The notes: generated from the letters alone by a model not told the origin. A DNA stretch of 64,000 bases from DASRAA01 sp963814165 (GCA_963814165.1 CAWFBW010000007.1:434001-498000); one strand, 5' to 3'; positions 26,338 to 34,514 are shown, numbered from the stretch's first letter. Translations and numbers: made by a program.

Positions 26338-29300
26338 GTGTGGCGACTTTCGATGACACGCGTACTGGCGTCGGCATTCTTCCTGTGCCTCTGCCCTAGT
26401 AGCTTCGCTGTCCCCTTGCAAGCCTCGTGGTCTGGCGTGCTGCGGGACAACTCGGGGACGCCAATCGCTGGAGTCACAGTTATCCTTTCGGACGGCTCCG
26501 GCGAGAGCGCTTATACGGAAAGAACGAAGGACAGTGGAGAGTTCACATTTTCCGCGGTTGCAATAGGCACGTACAAAGTCGGTGTGGTGACTCCGCAGGG
26601 CATCTACCAGGCCGCGCAACCCTTGGTCATCACAGAAGGCGCAACGCTCAAGACGAATTTGCATTTGTCCATAGCGGACGCCAGTCTTGTCCTGGGTCAG
26701 TGGCAAACTGCGGCACCTTCTCAGGGAAGCGGCGGAGAGCACCTCTCTCGATCAGAAGTATCGAGTTTGCCCCTCAACTCCCGCGATTTCAGCAAGCTGC
26801 TCTTGCTGGCAGCAGGCACAATGACCGACACCAACGGAGCGGCAAATTTCACCCAGCAGTTTGCCGTCAACGGTCAGCGCGGGGTGACCTCCGTATTTGC
26901 CATGGACGGAGCCGACACCACCGATCCTGAAATGGGTGGTGCTACATTCTCGACCTTCAATGTCGATGCCATCCAGGAAGTGCAATCGAGTTCCGGCGTG
27001 ATGTTGCCCGAAATTGGTCACGGGGCTGCCAGTTTCACTAACGTAGTGACGAAGTCGGGGACGAATGCGATCCACGGCAGCTTGTTCGAGTTCTTCCGCA
27101 ACGCTTCACTCGATGCACGCAACTATTTCGACCACGTTGAACTGAACGGTCGCCGCATACCACCGTTCAACCGCAATGAGTTCGGCGGAACGGTCGGCGG
27201 TCCAGTCGTTCTGCCCGGCTACGACGGACAGAATCGTACCTACTTCTTCGGCGAATACCAGGGATTCCGGCAGGTTCTTGGAACCACGCAGGTGCTGTCG
27301 GTGCCCACGTTGGCGGAACGCCAGGGAATCGACACCACAAGCATTCCGGGCGATACGCTCATCGTCCCGGTGAATCCGGCGATCAAGCCGATACTGGATG
27401 GGTACCCTCTGCCGAACGCTCCCGCTGGTCCCTTTGGTGCGCGCACCTATGAAACATCGTCCAAGGTTTCGACCGATTACGACCAATTTTCCGTGCGATT
27501 GGACCAAACTCTCTCCAGCAAGTCGCAGCTATTTGGGCGCTTCAGTTATAACCAAATCACCGGTCCGGTTACCAATCCCAATCAAACCGCGATCAATCCG
27601 AGCTTCGGTATTCAGTTCTTTGATCACCAACGCAGCGCGGACTTGAGTTACGCGAGAGAGATTAACCCCCATCTGACCTTGCAAGCTCTGCTCGGATATA
27701 TTCGTAGCACACCGAATTTTCCCGCCGCCAATCACGCACAACCCGGCATCCTTTTTGGTGACGGCCTGTTCGAGGGATACGGCTCGCCATCAGGGTCAAT
27801 CTATGGGTCATACGGCAATCTTTACCAGTTCCGTTTCAACATGACGTGCGTTCGCGGGAACCACGCCATGAAATGGGGCATGGAGATCCGCGTCAACCGC
27901 GATACCACTGTGTTTGGCACTGCTCCCAATGGCGCTTACTCGTTTGGAGGCGGCACGGCATACTCACAGATTGCGATTCCGTCGCTAAGCGGCACGCATA
28001 ACATCAACGTCGGTGATCCGCTGCCCGATTCGCTCACCGGCCTGCTCACCGCCACACCTTACTCTTACAACATCAGCCTGCCGGCCGAATTCACTCCCGT
28101 GGGTGCCAAGTTCGACGCGGCCGGAGTCCGGCGCCAGGCCTACAACTTCTATTTCCAGGACACATGGAAAGTCACGCCTCGCCTGACGCTTTCCTATGGC
28201 TTGCGCTATGAGGTGGACAGTCGCATAGCCGAAGCCACCAAGCGCACGTCGTTGCCCGAGTTTTTTGCCAACGGCCAACGGACTTCGTACTGGAATCACG
28301 AGGCCAACATGGCGTTCGTCGTGAACCCGCAACCGCCCTACCAGTTCGACTGGAACGGATGGGGTCCGCGATTGTCCGCGAGTTATTCCCTTGGCAAGAA
28401 CACGGTGGTACGCGCGGGCGGAGCCATCACCACGGGCCTCATGAACCTCTGGCAGGAAAACTTTCTAACGGCTTCGGTACCGTATCTGTTCAATCCCTTT
28501 ATCACCGCGCAACCGGGCAGCGCGGTTCCCTTCCAGAACAGCGTTGCCGTCATACCCCTGCCGCCGGCTTACGACATCTCCGGGAACCTGATTTTCCCCA
28601 ACAACCAGAGCACCGACGCCAAGCCCAACACCGTGATGGATCTCCAGCGCTACCAGGATGACGTCGCCGCCGAAGTTCCCGGACACCAGGCGCAACTGCC
28701 CGCCTTGTCTGCAGTGGCCAATAATTTCCGCAACGGCTACATCGCCAGTTGGACTCTTTCCGTCGAACACAGCATCGGTGATTTCACCGCAAGTGCTGGG
28801 TATGTGGGTACCGCTGGGATACATCTACCGTATGTGTTCTATCCCAACAGTTACACGGGTGCCGATCCGGCGTTTGCTCCGTTCACCCGCTTCGACGCAG
28901 CCGGCAAACCCATCGGAGGCGCCAGCACGATTTACGTGGTTGCCAGCGATTCGCATTCGTCTTACAACGCACTGCAGGCCAGTCTCAGCAAAAACTCGGC
29001 GCGATGGGGCACCGGCCTGCAAATCAACTACACCTACTCCAAGTCGCTCGACGATACCAGTTCCGTCCAGGGCGGCTCGATCGCAGGCGCTGGCGTCATC
29101 TTGCAGACGTCTCCTCAGGACCCGTGGAATCCAGCAGCCGAACGGGGACCGTCCACCTTTGACGTCACCCAGGTGTTCACCATCAGTTGGATTCAGGTGC
29201 TCCCGCTCCATCGCGTGAGCTTCCTGCGTTCCGCTCCACGCTCCTTGATTAATGGTTGGCAGTTTCTCGACATTACGACTTTCACCACTGGTTCTCCCTT

Positions 29301-29754
29301 CACCGTCTATTCCGGGGTGCAGCAGACCGGTGCAGGTGCCAGCGGAGCCGATCGCCCTGATTTGGTGGCGACGCCGAAACTTTCGACCAGCGGCACAGTG
29401 GCCGCCGACTATTTCGGACGAGGAGCCGACAACGCTTCGTTTTTTAGCATTCCTGTCAACCTCCCAGGCGGCACGGGACCGAGCCAGGGTTATTTCGGAA
29501 CGCTCGGTCGCAACACCTTCCGCGGGCCCGGCTATCGCGATTTCGATATCGCGCTGATTAAAGACACACCTTTCGGTAGTCGCGGCGGCGCCGAACTTGG
29601 CACCGTGGAGTTCCGCGCCGAGTTCTTCAACATCTTCAACTTCGCGAATTTCGGCTTGCCTTCGAATGTTGTCCGCGGCAGCGGCTTCGGCTACATCAGC
29701 AAGACTTCAGGAACATCACGACAAATCCAATTCTCGTTGAAGGTTCTTTTCTGA
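26338..29754 (+). CDS. Oar-like TonB-dependent receptor with regulatory-like domain
   Basis: 1138 residues from GTG at 26338; Met at 26353 is an alternative. It has a signal peptide (MTRVLASAFFLCLCPSSFA), an N-terminal carboxypeptidase-regulatory-like domain (about 30-110, GVLRDNSGTPIAGVTVILSD), a plug domain (NSRDFSKLLLLAAGTMTDTN, VTKSGTNAIHGSLFEFFRNA) and a long beta-barrel ending in FSLKVLF. This is the Acidobacterial Oar/TonB receptor type, thought to import large or chelated substrates across the outer membrane; the substrate is unknown. It sits alone between repeat clusters inside the accessory region. Confidence 0.93.
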   Translation: MWRLSMTRVLASAFFLCLCPSSFAVPLQASWSGVLRDNSGTPIAGVTVILSDGSGESAYTERTKDSGEFTFSAVAIGTYKVGVVTPQGIYQAAQPLVITEGATLKTNLHLSIADASLVLGQWQTAAPSQGSGGEHLSRSEVSSLPLNSRDFSKLLLLAAGTMTDTNGAANFTQQFAVNGQRGVTSVFAMDGADTTDPEMGGATFSTFNVDAIQEVQSSSGVMLPEIGHGAASFTNVVTKSGTNAIHGSLFEFFRNASLDARNYFDHVELNGRRIPPFNRNEFGGTVGGPVVLPGYDGQNRTYFFGEYQGFRQVLGTTQVLSVPTLAERQGIDTTSIPGDTLIVPVNPAIKPILDGYPLPNAPAGPFGARTYETSSKVSTDYDQFSVRLDQTLSSKSQLFGRFSYNQITGPVTNPNQTAINPSFGIQFFDHQRSADLSYAREINPHLTLQALLGYIRSTPNFPAANHAQPGILFGDGLFEGYGSPSGSIYGSYGNLYQFRFNMTCVRGNHAMKWGMEIRVNRDTTVFGTAPNGAYSFGGGTAYSQIAIPSLSGTHNINVGDPLPDSLTGLLTATPYSYNISLPAEFTPVGAKFDAAGVRRQAYNFYFQDTWKVTPRLTLSYGLRYEVDSRIAEATKRTSLPEFFANGQRTSYWNHEANMAFVVNPQPPYQFDWNGWGPRLSASYSLGKNTVVRAGGAITTGLMNLWQENFLTASVPYLFNPFITAQPGSAVPFQNSVAVIPLPPAYDISGNLIFPNNQSTDAKPNTVMDLQRYQDDVAAEVPGHQAQLPALSAVANNFRNGYIASWTLSVEHSIGDFTASAGYVGTAGIHLPYVFYPNSYTGADPAFAPFTRFDAAGKPIGGASTIYVVASDSHSSYNALQASLSKNSARWGTGLQINYTYSKSLDDTSSVQGGSIAGAGVILQTSPQDPWNPAAERGPSTFDVTQVFTISWIQVLPLHRVSFLRSAPRSLINGWQFLDITTFTTGSPFTVYSGVQQTGAGASGADRPDLVATPKLSTSGTVAADYFGRGADNASFFSIPVNLPGGTGPSQGYFGTLGRNTFRGPGYRDFDIALIKDTPFGSRGGAELGTVEFRAEFFNIFNFANFGLPSNVVRGSGFGYISKTSGTSRQIQFSLKVLF

Positions 29755-29819
29755 GCGTTTTACGAGCGTAATAACGCAGGCGATCGGGCGGATCGGGCGA
29801 GCACGCACTCTCTTCTGAA

Positions 29820-29893
29820 GTGGTAGAGCGGCGCTTCAGCGCCGCGTCCGGCGCTTTTACTGGGTGGAAGCACCGGGCTTCAGCCCGGTGAAT
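29820..29893. repeat. REP-like palindromic repeat, copy B
   Basis: Same block as 22432-22500: the GCGGCGCT/AGCGCCGC stem, then GGTGGAAGCACCGGGCTTCA, here with the additional palindrome CACCGGGCTTCAGCCCGGTG. Confidence 0.7.
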
Positions 29894-29912
29894 CGCGCTC
29901 CCCCCATTGATC

Positions 29913-29951
29913 TGTCATCCCTCGCCCGCGCAGCGACCGGGGGACCTGCTT
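29913..29951. repeat. TGTCATCC dispersed repeat, copy B
   Basis: TGTCATCCCTCGCCCGC followed by GCAGCGACCGGGGGACCTG; counterpart of 22734-22770. Confidence 0.5.
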
Positions 29952-29992
29952 TTCTGACAACCGACAACCGCCCACTGATAACCGTTCTTTGC
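29951..29992. repeat. Period-7 degenerate array, copy B
   Basis: Units TTCTGAC, AACCGAC, AACCGCC, CACTGAT, AACCGTT, CTTTGCC, at the same relative position as the array at 22773. Confidence 0.6.
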
Positions 29993-30149
29993 CACCGCCC
30001 TGCGCCTGGCTCATTTCTTCGGCACCTCGCCGGAGTTTTGGCTGAATCTGCAAAGCTTGTATGAGATTCGCCTGGCGGAGCGGAAGTCGGGCAAATCGAC
30101 CAAGACCTTGCCCACCCTCAAACGCGCAAATCTCGCGCTGTCATCCTGA
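29991..30149 (+). pseudogene. HigA antitoxin C-terminal fragment, copy B
   Basis: ATALRLAHFFGTSPEFWLNL and onward, ending in TGA at 30147-30149. It extends ten codons further upstream than copy A, clearly matching the HigA consensus around the end of the DNA-binding domain. No start codon, helix-turn-helix or toxin gene is present. The stop is supplied by an adjoining TGTCATCCTGAG repeat. Confidence 0.78.
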
Positions 30150-30184
30150 GCGTAGGCGGCTTTGCCGCCGGAGTCGAAGGACCT
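30138..30184. repeat. TGTCATCC dispersed repeat, copy C
   Basis: TGTCATCCTGAGCGTAGGCG, then GGAGTCGAAGGACCTG, with a GGCGGC/GCCGCC stem. Confidence 0.5.
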
Positions 30185-30203
30185 GTTGTTAGTTTGTAAT
30201 CAT

Positions 30204-30260
30204 CGAACCACTCGCCTCCCACGTTGGCCAACGTCAGACAAATATTGGCCACTCGCGAAA
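30204..30260. repeat. CCCACATTTGC hairpin repeat, degenerate copy B
   Basis: GAACCACTCGCCTCCCACGT followed by an arm with several mismatches to the stem seen at 22942 and 26097. Confidence 0.5.
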
Positions 30261-30285
30261 ACGCGGTGGCGTCCCACCAGACCAC

Positions 30286-30813
30286 CTAAGCATCGGGTGC
30301 CTGCCGATTCAACATGCCTTCAACAACTTTCTTACCTTCTGTCGTCACCTTGAACTTCTTACGGGCTTGCTTTGAGGCCCCGCCCTTCCGCGTCTGGACG
30401 ACTAAGGACGGCTTAAGGTCCTTCAGCGACTCGAGCGCTCGGGTGATGTTACCGACTCCCTGTCCGAGGTTCTTCAACTCCTTATTGATAGCTTGCGACT
30501 CGATCTCGGCTCGACTCTGCTTATATTGAAACCAGTACCCGACAACTAAAGCCTTGTCGGCGTCCGTGCTTGGGTTTGCACGGTCATAGAATTCGGCAAG
30601 GGTATCGTCGGCGGATTCTTCGCTTGGCTTCTCCTCCATCTGGGCTGCAGTACCTGTCGGCTCGATCGGCGACTTGAATTTCGGCGGTTGAGCGTTAAAA
30701 CGCTCGAACACCCACCTCAACACGCGCTGTCGCTCTTCTTCGCCTAAGCCCTTAAGCGCAGACTCGACCGCAGCCATTGCCTTGAGTTCATTGCTGAGTT
30801 CGAGACTCTGCAT
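30286..30813 (-). CDS. Hypothetical protein, possible DNA-binding partner of the HEPN gene
   Basis: 175 residues from Met at 30813, with GAGGT upstream. The N-terminal 30 residues are a helical hairpin (NELKAMAAVESALKGLGEEE, then RQRVLRWVFERF). A Pro/Glu/Ser linker follows. The C-terminal 110 residues contain a winged-helix-like arrangement ending KFKVTTEGKKVVEGMLN. No family name is known to me. It is divergent from the HEPN-type gene across an 82-bp shared promoter region with an inverted repeat, an arrangement typical of a regulator or antitoxin paired with a toxin or effector. That role is inference. Confidence 0.7.
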   Translation of the reverse strand: MQSLELSNELKAMAAVESALKGLGEEERQRVLRWVFERFNAQPPKFKSPIEPTGTAAQMEEKPSEESADDTLAEFYDRANPSTDADKALVVGYWFQYKQSRAEIESQAINKELKNLGQGVGNITRALESLKDLKPSLVVQTRKGGASKQARKKFKVTTEGKKVVEGMLNRQAPDA

Positions 30814-30831
30814 GTCTACCTCGAAAAGAAA

Positions 30832-30848
30832 ATATTGTGATGCAATAT
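30832..30848. promoter_or_regulatory. Inverted repeat in the divergent promoter of the HEPN pair
   Basis: ATATTG (30832-30837) and CAATAT (30843-30848) are inverted around TGATG, in an AT-rich 82-bp intergenic region. A likely operator for both divergent genes. Confidence 0.4.
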
Positions 30849-30895
30849 GGATTTCGATACTATTACATCGCAACACGTACTATATTACAATTCGC

Positions 30896-31624
30896 ATGAC
30901 AACCACTTTGTCGCTTAAGGACATACTGCATACTCCGGCTCTTGCGCGTAAAGACAGGATTCTGCTGTGCATGTCTGAACCACCTATCAAGGCAAGGTCG
31001 GTTTCCGAAATAAAGCAGGTTGCGATTGCGGCGGGACTTCGGAATGTAAATTCTTGGAACTTGTCTCAAATTCTATCGGGCATGGAGAGCCTTGCTATTC
31101 GCGTGCCGGATGGATGGGAATTGACCTCAGCGGGTATTGTGAGGGCGCACCAATTGCGCAATGGGGCAAGGGTCTGTTCAAGTGCCCCCGTCTCGAAACT
31201 GCGGGACTTACTGCCAAAGATCAAGAGCAAGGACGCAAGGGATTTCTTGACTGAGGCAATAGCCTGCTTTGAAGCTGAATACTACCGCGCCGCCGTCGTC
31301 CTGTCGTGGGTGGGCGCCGTTTCGGTGCTTTATGCACGTGTGGTGGCCGGTAACCTTGCGGCATTCAATGCCGAGGCTTCGCGCCGAGATGCGAAGTGGC
31401 GCACTGCGAAGAACGCCGACGATCTCGGTCGGTTGCGAGAACACGACTTCCTGCAGATACTGGAAGCGATTTCAATAATTGGGAAGAATGTAAAGAGTGA
31501 GCTTGAGATCTGCCTCAAGCTGCGCAACGCATGCGGACATCCCAACTCTTTGAAGGTAGCGGGCTACCGAGCGGCGGCCCATTTGGAGATACTGATCTTG
31601 AACGTATTTTCCGTTTTCATATGA
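30896..31624 (+). CDS. HEPN-type putative ribonuclease with an N-terminal winged-helix-like domain
   Basis: 242 residues from Met at 30896; the frame continues upstream but into the divergent promoter. Residues about 1-85 look like a winged helix (ARSVSEIKQVAIAAGLRNVN, then WELTSAGIVRA). The C-terminal half is all-helical, with YRAAVVLSWVGAVSVLYARV and, near the end, LRNACGHPNS. R210 and H215 fit the Rx4-6H catalytic motif of HEPN RNases, which act in toxin-antitoxin, Abi and CRISPR-linked systems. A strong terminator follows, then the cyclase-Nudix gene. A structural, non-catalytic HEPN is the alternative. Confidence 0.8.
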   Translation: MTTTLSLKDILHTPALARKDRILLCMSEPPIKARSVSEIKQVAIAAGLRNVNSWNLSQILSGMESLAIRVPDGWELTSAGIVRAHQLRNGARVCSSAPVSKLRDLLPKIKSKDARDFLTEAIACFEAEYYRAAVVLSWVGAVSVLYARVVAGNLAAFNAEASRRDAKWRTAKNADDLGRLREHDFLQILEAISIIGKNVKSELEICLKLRNACGHPNSLKVAGYRAAAHLEILILNVFSVFI

Positions 31625-31628
31625 GGCA

Positions 31629-31655
31629 CAAGAAGCCAGCCGTCCTGGCTTCTTG
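31629..31655 (+). terminator. Strong intrinsic-type hairpin after the HEPN gene
   Basis: CAAGAAGCCAG and CTGGCTTCTTG form an 11-bp perfect stem with a 5-nt loop, starting four bases after the HEPN stop and followed by a T-rich stretch (CTTTGGGTTCTTTGT). The next gene is thus probably separately or conditionally transcribed. Confidence 0.75.
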
Positions 31656-31706
31656 CTTTGGGTTCTTTGTCACTCGTCCCCGACGGGACTCCTTCGGAGG
31701 CACAGT

Positions 31707-33320
31707 ATGCCGTGGTGGGACCTATCGCACCCAGGCGATGTCCTGAGAGTGGTTCTGTTGCAGGTGGATCTTGGCCGCCACAGCACATGGGCTGCCAACC
31801 AATTGCCTTTGCCTGAAGTGTGTCGTGAACGGGCGAAGTTCGCAGCGAGCCTGGAATTCGAACTCAGATACCTACGCTTTGACTTGCTCTTCTGGGCCGG
31901 CGACGGCGGAGTCTTTGCACAGTCACTTGAGAACGGCGGTGGGCCACGGCACGTGTGCGATGCCGCCGACAAGGTATTTGATGTTTTCAATTCGTGGGTG
32001 AAAAAAGACTGGGAGCTTCAAATTCGAGTGACGGGAACGTTAATAAGAGACGTATCCGTTGACCCGAAGCCAGGCAACTGGTGCAGCCCGGAGTTCAATT
32101 CTTTCTTGAAGTATGAACGTAGCATCGCCCTGCCGAATACGTTCGTCGCCACGCGGGAGTTGGTAAACCACATCCGAGGGTCGGATAAGGAACGATTTGG
32201 GAATCCGCGTGAAGTCGTTCTGCCCAACGGACAGGTCACGTCGGTATTTACTGACATAAAACACGGCCCGACAATTCGTGTCTCGACTGAGAGTTTTGCA
32301 CGGTGGTTGCGCGACAGGGCAGCCGACAGCGAACTCAGCGATGTTCTTGTCCAAGAAGCAGAGACGTTTAGATTCCGGGGCTCAACTGTCCTGCATGCGG
32401 CTCACACAAAATCTGGATACGGATTCATCATCCCTGAGTTACAGCGCCAGCGGGACGTATCGGAGGCTCTACATCCTAGCGACATCCTACAATGGAAAGG
32501 GCTCGTCGAGGAATTGCGTCAGAGACGCCTCGTAGGTACTCGAACTCAACTAACTAGGTATATTCCGCCCCTTACTGACGACAACGCAAGGTTCCGTTGC
32601 AGCACCATTACTTATGCGGAAGCACGGGCGTTTCATCAGCTTTTGGAGGATTCGAGAGAGAAGTCGAGTGCTTACCGCGATTCGGCGCTTCGCGTTCTAG
32701 ATACGAACGGTACCAACATTCCCAACAACCTCTCTGTTGCGATTGTCGTGATTCTCGGCAGCCGCATCGCGCCGGAGCTTCTAATTGCACTTCGGGAGGA
32801 GCGAACTGGAACTTACAACGCGGGTTCTTGGTCGGTCTCAATTGCCGAACAGTTTCGACCGGTTGCTCATCTCGAGAGTGGGCGCGACGTTCGAGCTGAC
32901 GCCACAATCTTGGATGCAGCCGTGCGTGGACTCCGTGAAGAGCTTCTTGGCGACGCATTCGACAAAGAGTTTCAAGTGTCAGCCCACGCCCTACTACTCG
33001 AGGATGACATCGACAATTTTCAGTTCCTAGTCATTGCCGACCTGAGGCCACTGCACTTCGGAACAATTCGTAAAACGTGGGCAATCGCAATCGACGCAGC
33101 CGAACATTCCGCACTGGCATCAATACCCGCCAGCAGGGGCTGCATATTCGAGTGCATGCGATCGGATACTCTACCGCGACCGGTTTGGATAGCTGCGATG
33201 GAGTCGGAGAAAGCAGCTTTCCGGGAGGCTCATGTAGTAAAAGACGGCAGCCTTTACACTTGGCAACCCTGTGTCAGAGCAAAACTTGCGGCATGCTTGT
33301 GGTACCTCGAGCAGGACTAG
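31707..33320 (+). CDS. Nucleotide-cyclase-like / Nudix-like fusion protein
   Basis: About 537 residues from Met at 31707. The N-terminal 150 residues follow the class III nucleotidyl-cyclase pattern: metal-binding Asp in VLLQVDLGRHSTW (D21), a helix, then LLFWAGDGGVFAQ (second Asp, D66, in GDGG), and later FLKYERSIALPNTFVATREL. A middle region of about 230 residues is unrecognised. The last 170 residues contain ILDAAVRGLREELLG (about 401-415), a divergent Nudix box. I know no described family joining these. The neighbours (HEPN gene 82 bp upstream, toxin-antitoxin pair downstream) suggest a signalling or anti-phage role. The cyclase assignment is moderate and the Nudix assignment tentative. 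Confidence 0.75.
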   Translation: MPWWDLSHPGDVLRVVLLQVDLGRHSTWAANQLPLPEVCRERAKFAASLEFELRYLRFDLLFWAGDGGVFAQSLENGGGPRHVCDAADKVFDVFNSWVKKDWELQIRVTGTLIRDVSVDPKPGNWCSPEFNSFLKYERSIALPNTFVATRELVNHIRGSDKERFGNPREVVLPNGQVTSVFTDIKHGPTIRVSTESFARWLRDRAADSELSDVLVQEAETFRFRGSTVLHAAHTKSGYGFIIPELQRQRDVSEALHPSDILQWKGLVEELRQRRLVGTRTQLTRYIPPLTDDNARFRCSTITYAEARAFHQLLEDSREKSSAYRDSALRVLDTNGTNIPNNLSVAIVVILGSRIAPELLIALREERTGTYNAGSWSVSIAEQFRPVAHLESGRDVRADATILDAAVRGLREELLGDAFDKEFQVSAHALLLEDDIDNFQFLVIADLRPLHFGTIRKTWAIAIDAAEHSALASIPASRGCIFECMRSDTLPRPVWIAAMESEKAAFREAHVVKDGSLYTWQPCVRAKLAACLWYLEQD

Positions 33321-33405
33321 GCGGTGGCCGACAACGCCTACCCTTGGCAATTGGCGGCTCCGAAACCTCAATGTTCCCCATAGCTCCGTTGGTAAAACGG
33401 ATGTC

Positions 33406-33804
33406 TCAACTCTTCCCCACGTTCCCCACCACCCACGCTTCCCACTCGGCTTCCTTCATCTTTCCGGCGGCGGCGTGCAGCAGCATGGCGGTCTCTTCCA
33501 CCTCGCTGCACTTCCACGTGAGGCGGTTCATCTCCAGGTAGGTCACCATCGCCGCCAGCGCCAGGCGCGTGTTGCCCTCGGCAAACGGACGGTTCTTCAG
33601 CAGCGCCCAGGCGTATCCCGCGGCCAGCCGGGCGTGCATGTCGCGCTTGCCGTCGCCGGCAAACTTCACCGCCCGCAACAGCGCGATCTCCAGCGTCGCC
33701 ATGTCGACCTTGCGCGAGTGGACGCCGTAGCGCGCCTCCAGTTGCTGGTGAATCGCGATGACCCCAGCCAGCGACAGCCGTTGTGCCGACTTTGCCGTCG
33801 TCAT
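33406..33804 (-). CDS. Doc-like (Fic fold) toxin with altered catalytic motif
   Basis: 132 residues, the length of death-on-curing toxins. LSLAGVIAIHQQLEARYG and HARLAAGYAWALLKNRPFAE fit the Doc fold. The Fic/Doc motif HxFx(D/E)(A/G)NKR appears here as RPFAEGNTR (72-80), so the catalytic His position holds Arg. Doc toxins phosphorylate EF-Tu; without His the activity is doubtful unless the family uses another residue. The start overlaps the upstream antitoxin stop by 4 bp. A 3' fragment of the same gene lies at 25825-26058 and has the same Arg. Confidence 0.88.
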   Translation of the reverse strand: MTTAKSAQRLSLAGVIAIHQQLEARYGVHSRKVDMATLEIALLRAVKFAGDGKRDMHARLAAGYAWALLKNRPFAEGNTRLALAAMVTYLEMNRLTWKCSEVEETAMLLHAAAGKMKEAEWEAWVVGNVGKS

Positions 33805-34022
33805 TTCCGCAACCCCCGATAGCTGTTGCGGTGCCGCCCCTCCGTCCGGCGGAAGGCCTCCACCTGTTCGGCAAACTCGGGATCGAACGGCGACAGTTCG
33901 ATGCCACCCTCGTTGACCGTCAGCTCCAGCTCGTCTCCGACCGACAGCCGGAGGTCGTCGATGACCTTCTTCGGCAGCAGCACTCCGTAGCCGCTCCCGA
34001 TCATGCGCAGTTTGGTTTTCAT
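33801..34022 (-). CDS. AbrB/MazE-type antitoxin
   Basis: 73 residues with the swapped-hairpin AbrB fold: MIGSGYGVLLPKKVIDDLRL, then VGDELELTVNEGGIELSP, followed by a short acidic/aromatic tail (DPEFAEQVEAFRR) likely to bind the toxin. It is translationally coupled to the Doc-like toxin (overlap ATGA). GGAGGAAAG lies upstream of the start. It probably autoregulates the operon; a tandem direct repeat lies just upstream. Confidence 0.9.
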   Translation of the reverse strand: MKTKLRMIGSGYGVLLPKKVIDDLRLSVGDELELTVNEGGIELSPFDPEFAEQVEAFRRTEGRHRNSYRGLRK

Positions 34023-34045
34023 CTTTCCTCCGCTTCTCTCACCGA

Positions 34046-34169
34046 AACTCTCACCCGCTCAACCTCGTAATGCGCTCTTGCTTTTAAAAAAAACAAATTA
34101 GATCTCTTCCGCAACTTTCACCCGCTCAACCTGACAACACGCTCGTGCTTTTCAAAAAAACAAATCAAA
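34046..34169. repeat. Two tandem imperfect direct repeats (67-bp period) upstream of the toxin-antitoxin operon
   Basis: AACTCTCACCCGCTCAACCT (34046) and AACTTTCACCCGCTCAACCT (34113) begin two copies, each continuing GC(T/G)CTTGCTTTT-like then an A-tract and CAAAT. They end near 34102 and 34169. The position upstream of the antitoxin start suggests operator sites. Confidence 0.65.
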
Positions 34170-34319
34170 AGATTTTCTTCCGCTCTGCCGAAGGCTTTCG
34201 CGCAGACCGCAGGTCGAAGCGAACCGCCCCAAAAACGCGCCTTCCTGGCACTCGCGAAATTCCCGCAATTTCCAATTTTCCGACCTCTTGTTTTCAGCCA
34301 CTTACAGATAACGAATTCA

Positions 34320-34337
34320 TTATAACGGGTGTTATAA
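34320..34337. promoter_or_regulatory. Perfect palindrome, possible operator
   Basis: TTATAAC and GTTATAA are inverted around GGGT in the 600-bp region between the antitoxin gene and dnaK. The gene it serves is not clear. Confidence 0.35.
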
Positions 34338-34514
34338 GTACCCCTATTTACCGAGTGGGTGCAGCGGGCTCGCGTCACTTGGCTCACCCGCAGCCGCCTA
34401 CACTGGTGGTCCATCTCGGCCGCCGTTTGGCGGGGTGGGGATTTTCCCTTCCCGAACTTCCCGAAATCCCTCCCAAACTGGTGCACCCAGGCCCTACTTA
34501 TCCTCATCTAACAC

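Noticed and set aside
31653..31706. Upstream extension of the cyclase-Nudix gene
   Set aside because: The extra 18 codons begin inside the terminator hairpin; Met at 31707 is a better start.
33380..33412. tRNA-like D-arm sequence (TAGCTCCGTTGGTAAAACGG)
   Set aside because: No acceptor stem, anticodon arm or T-arm can be built around it; probably chance. An integration remnant cannot be excluded.
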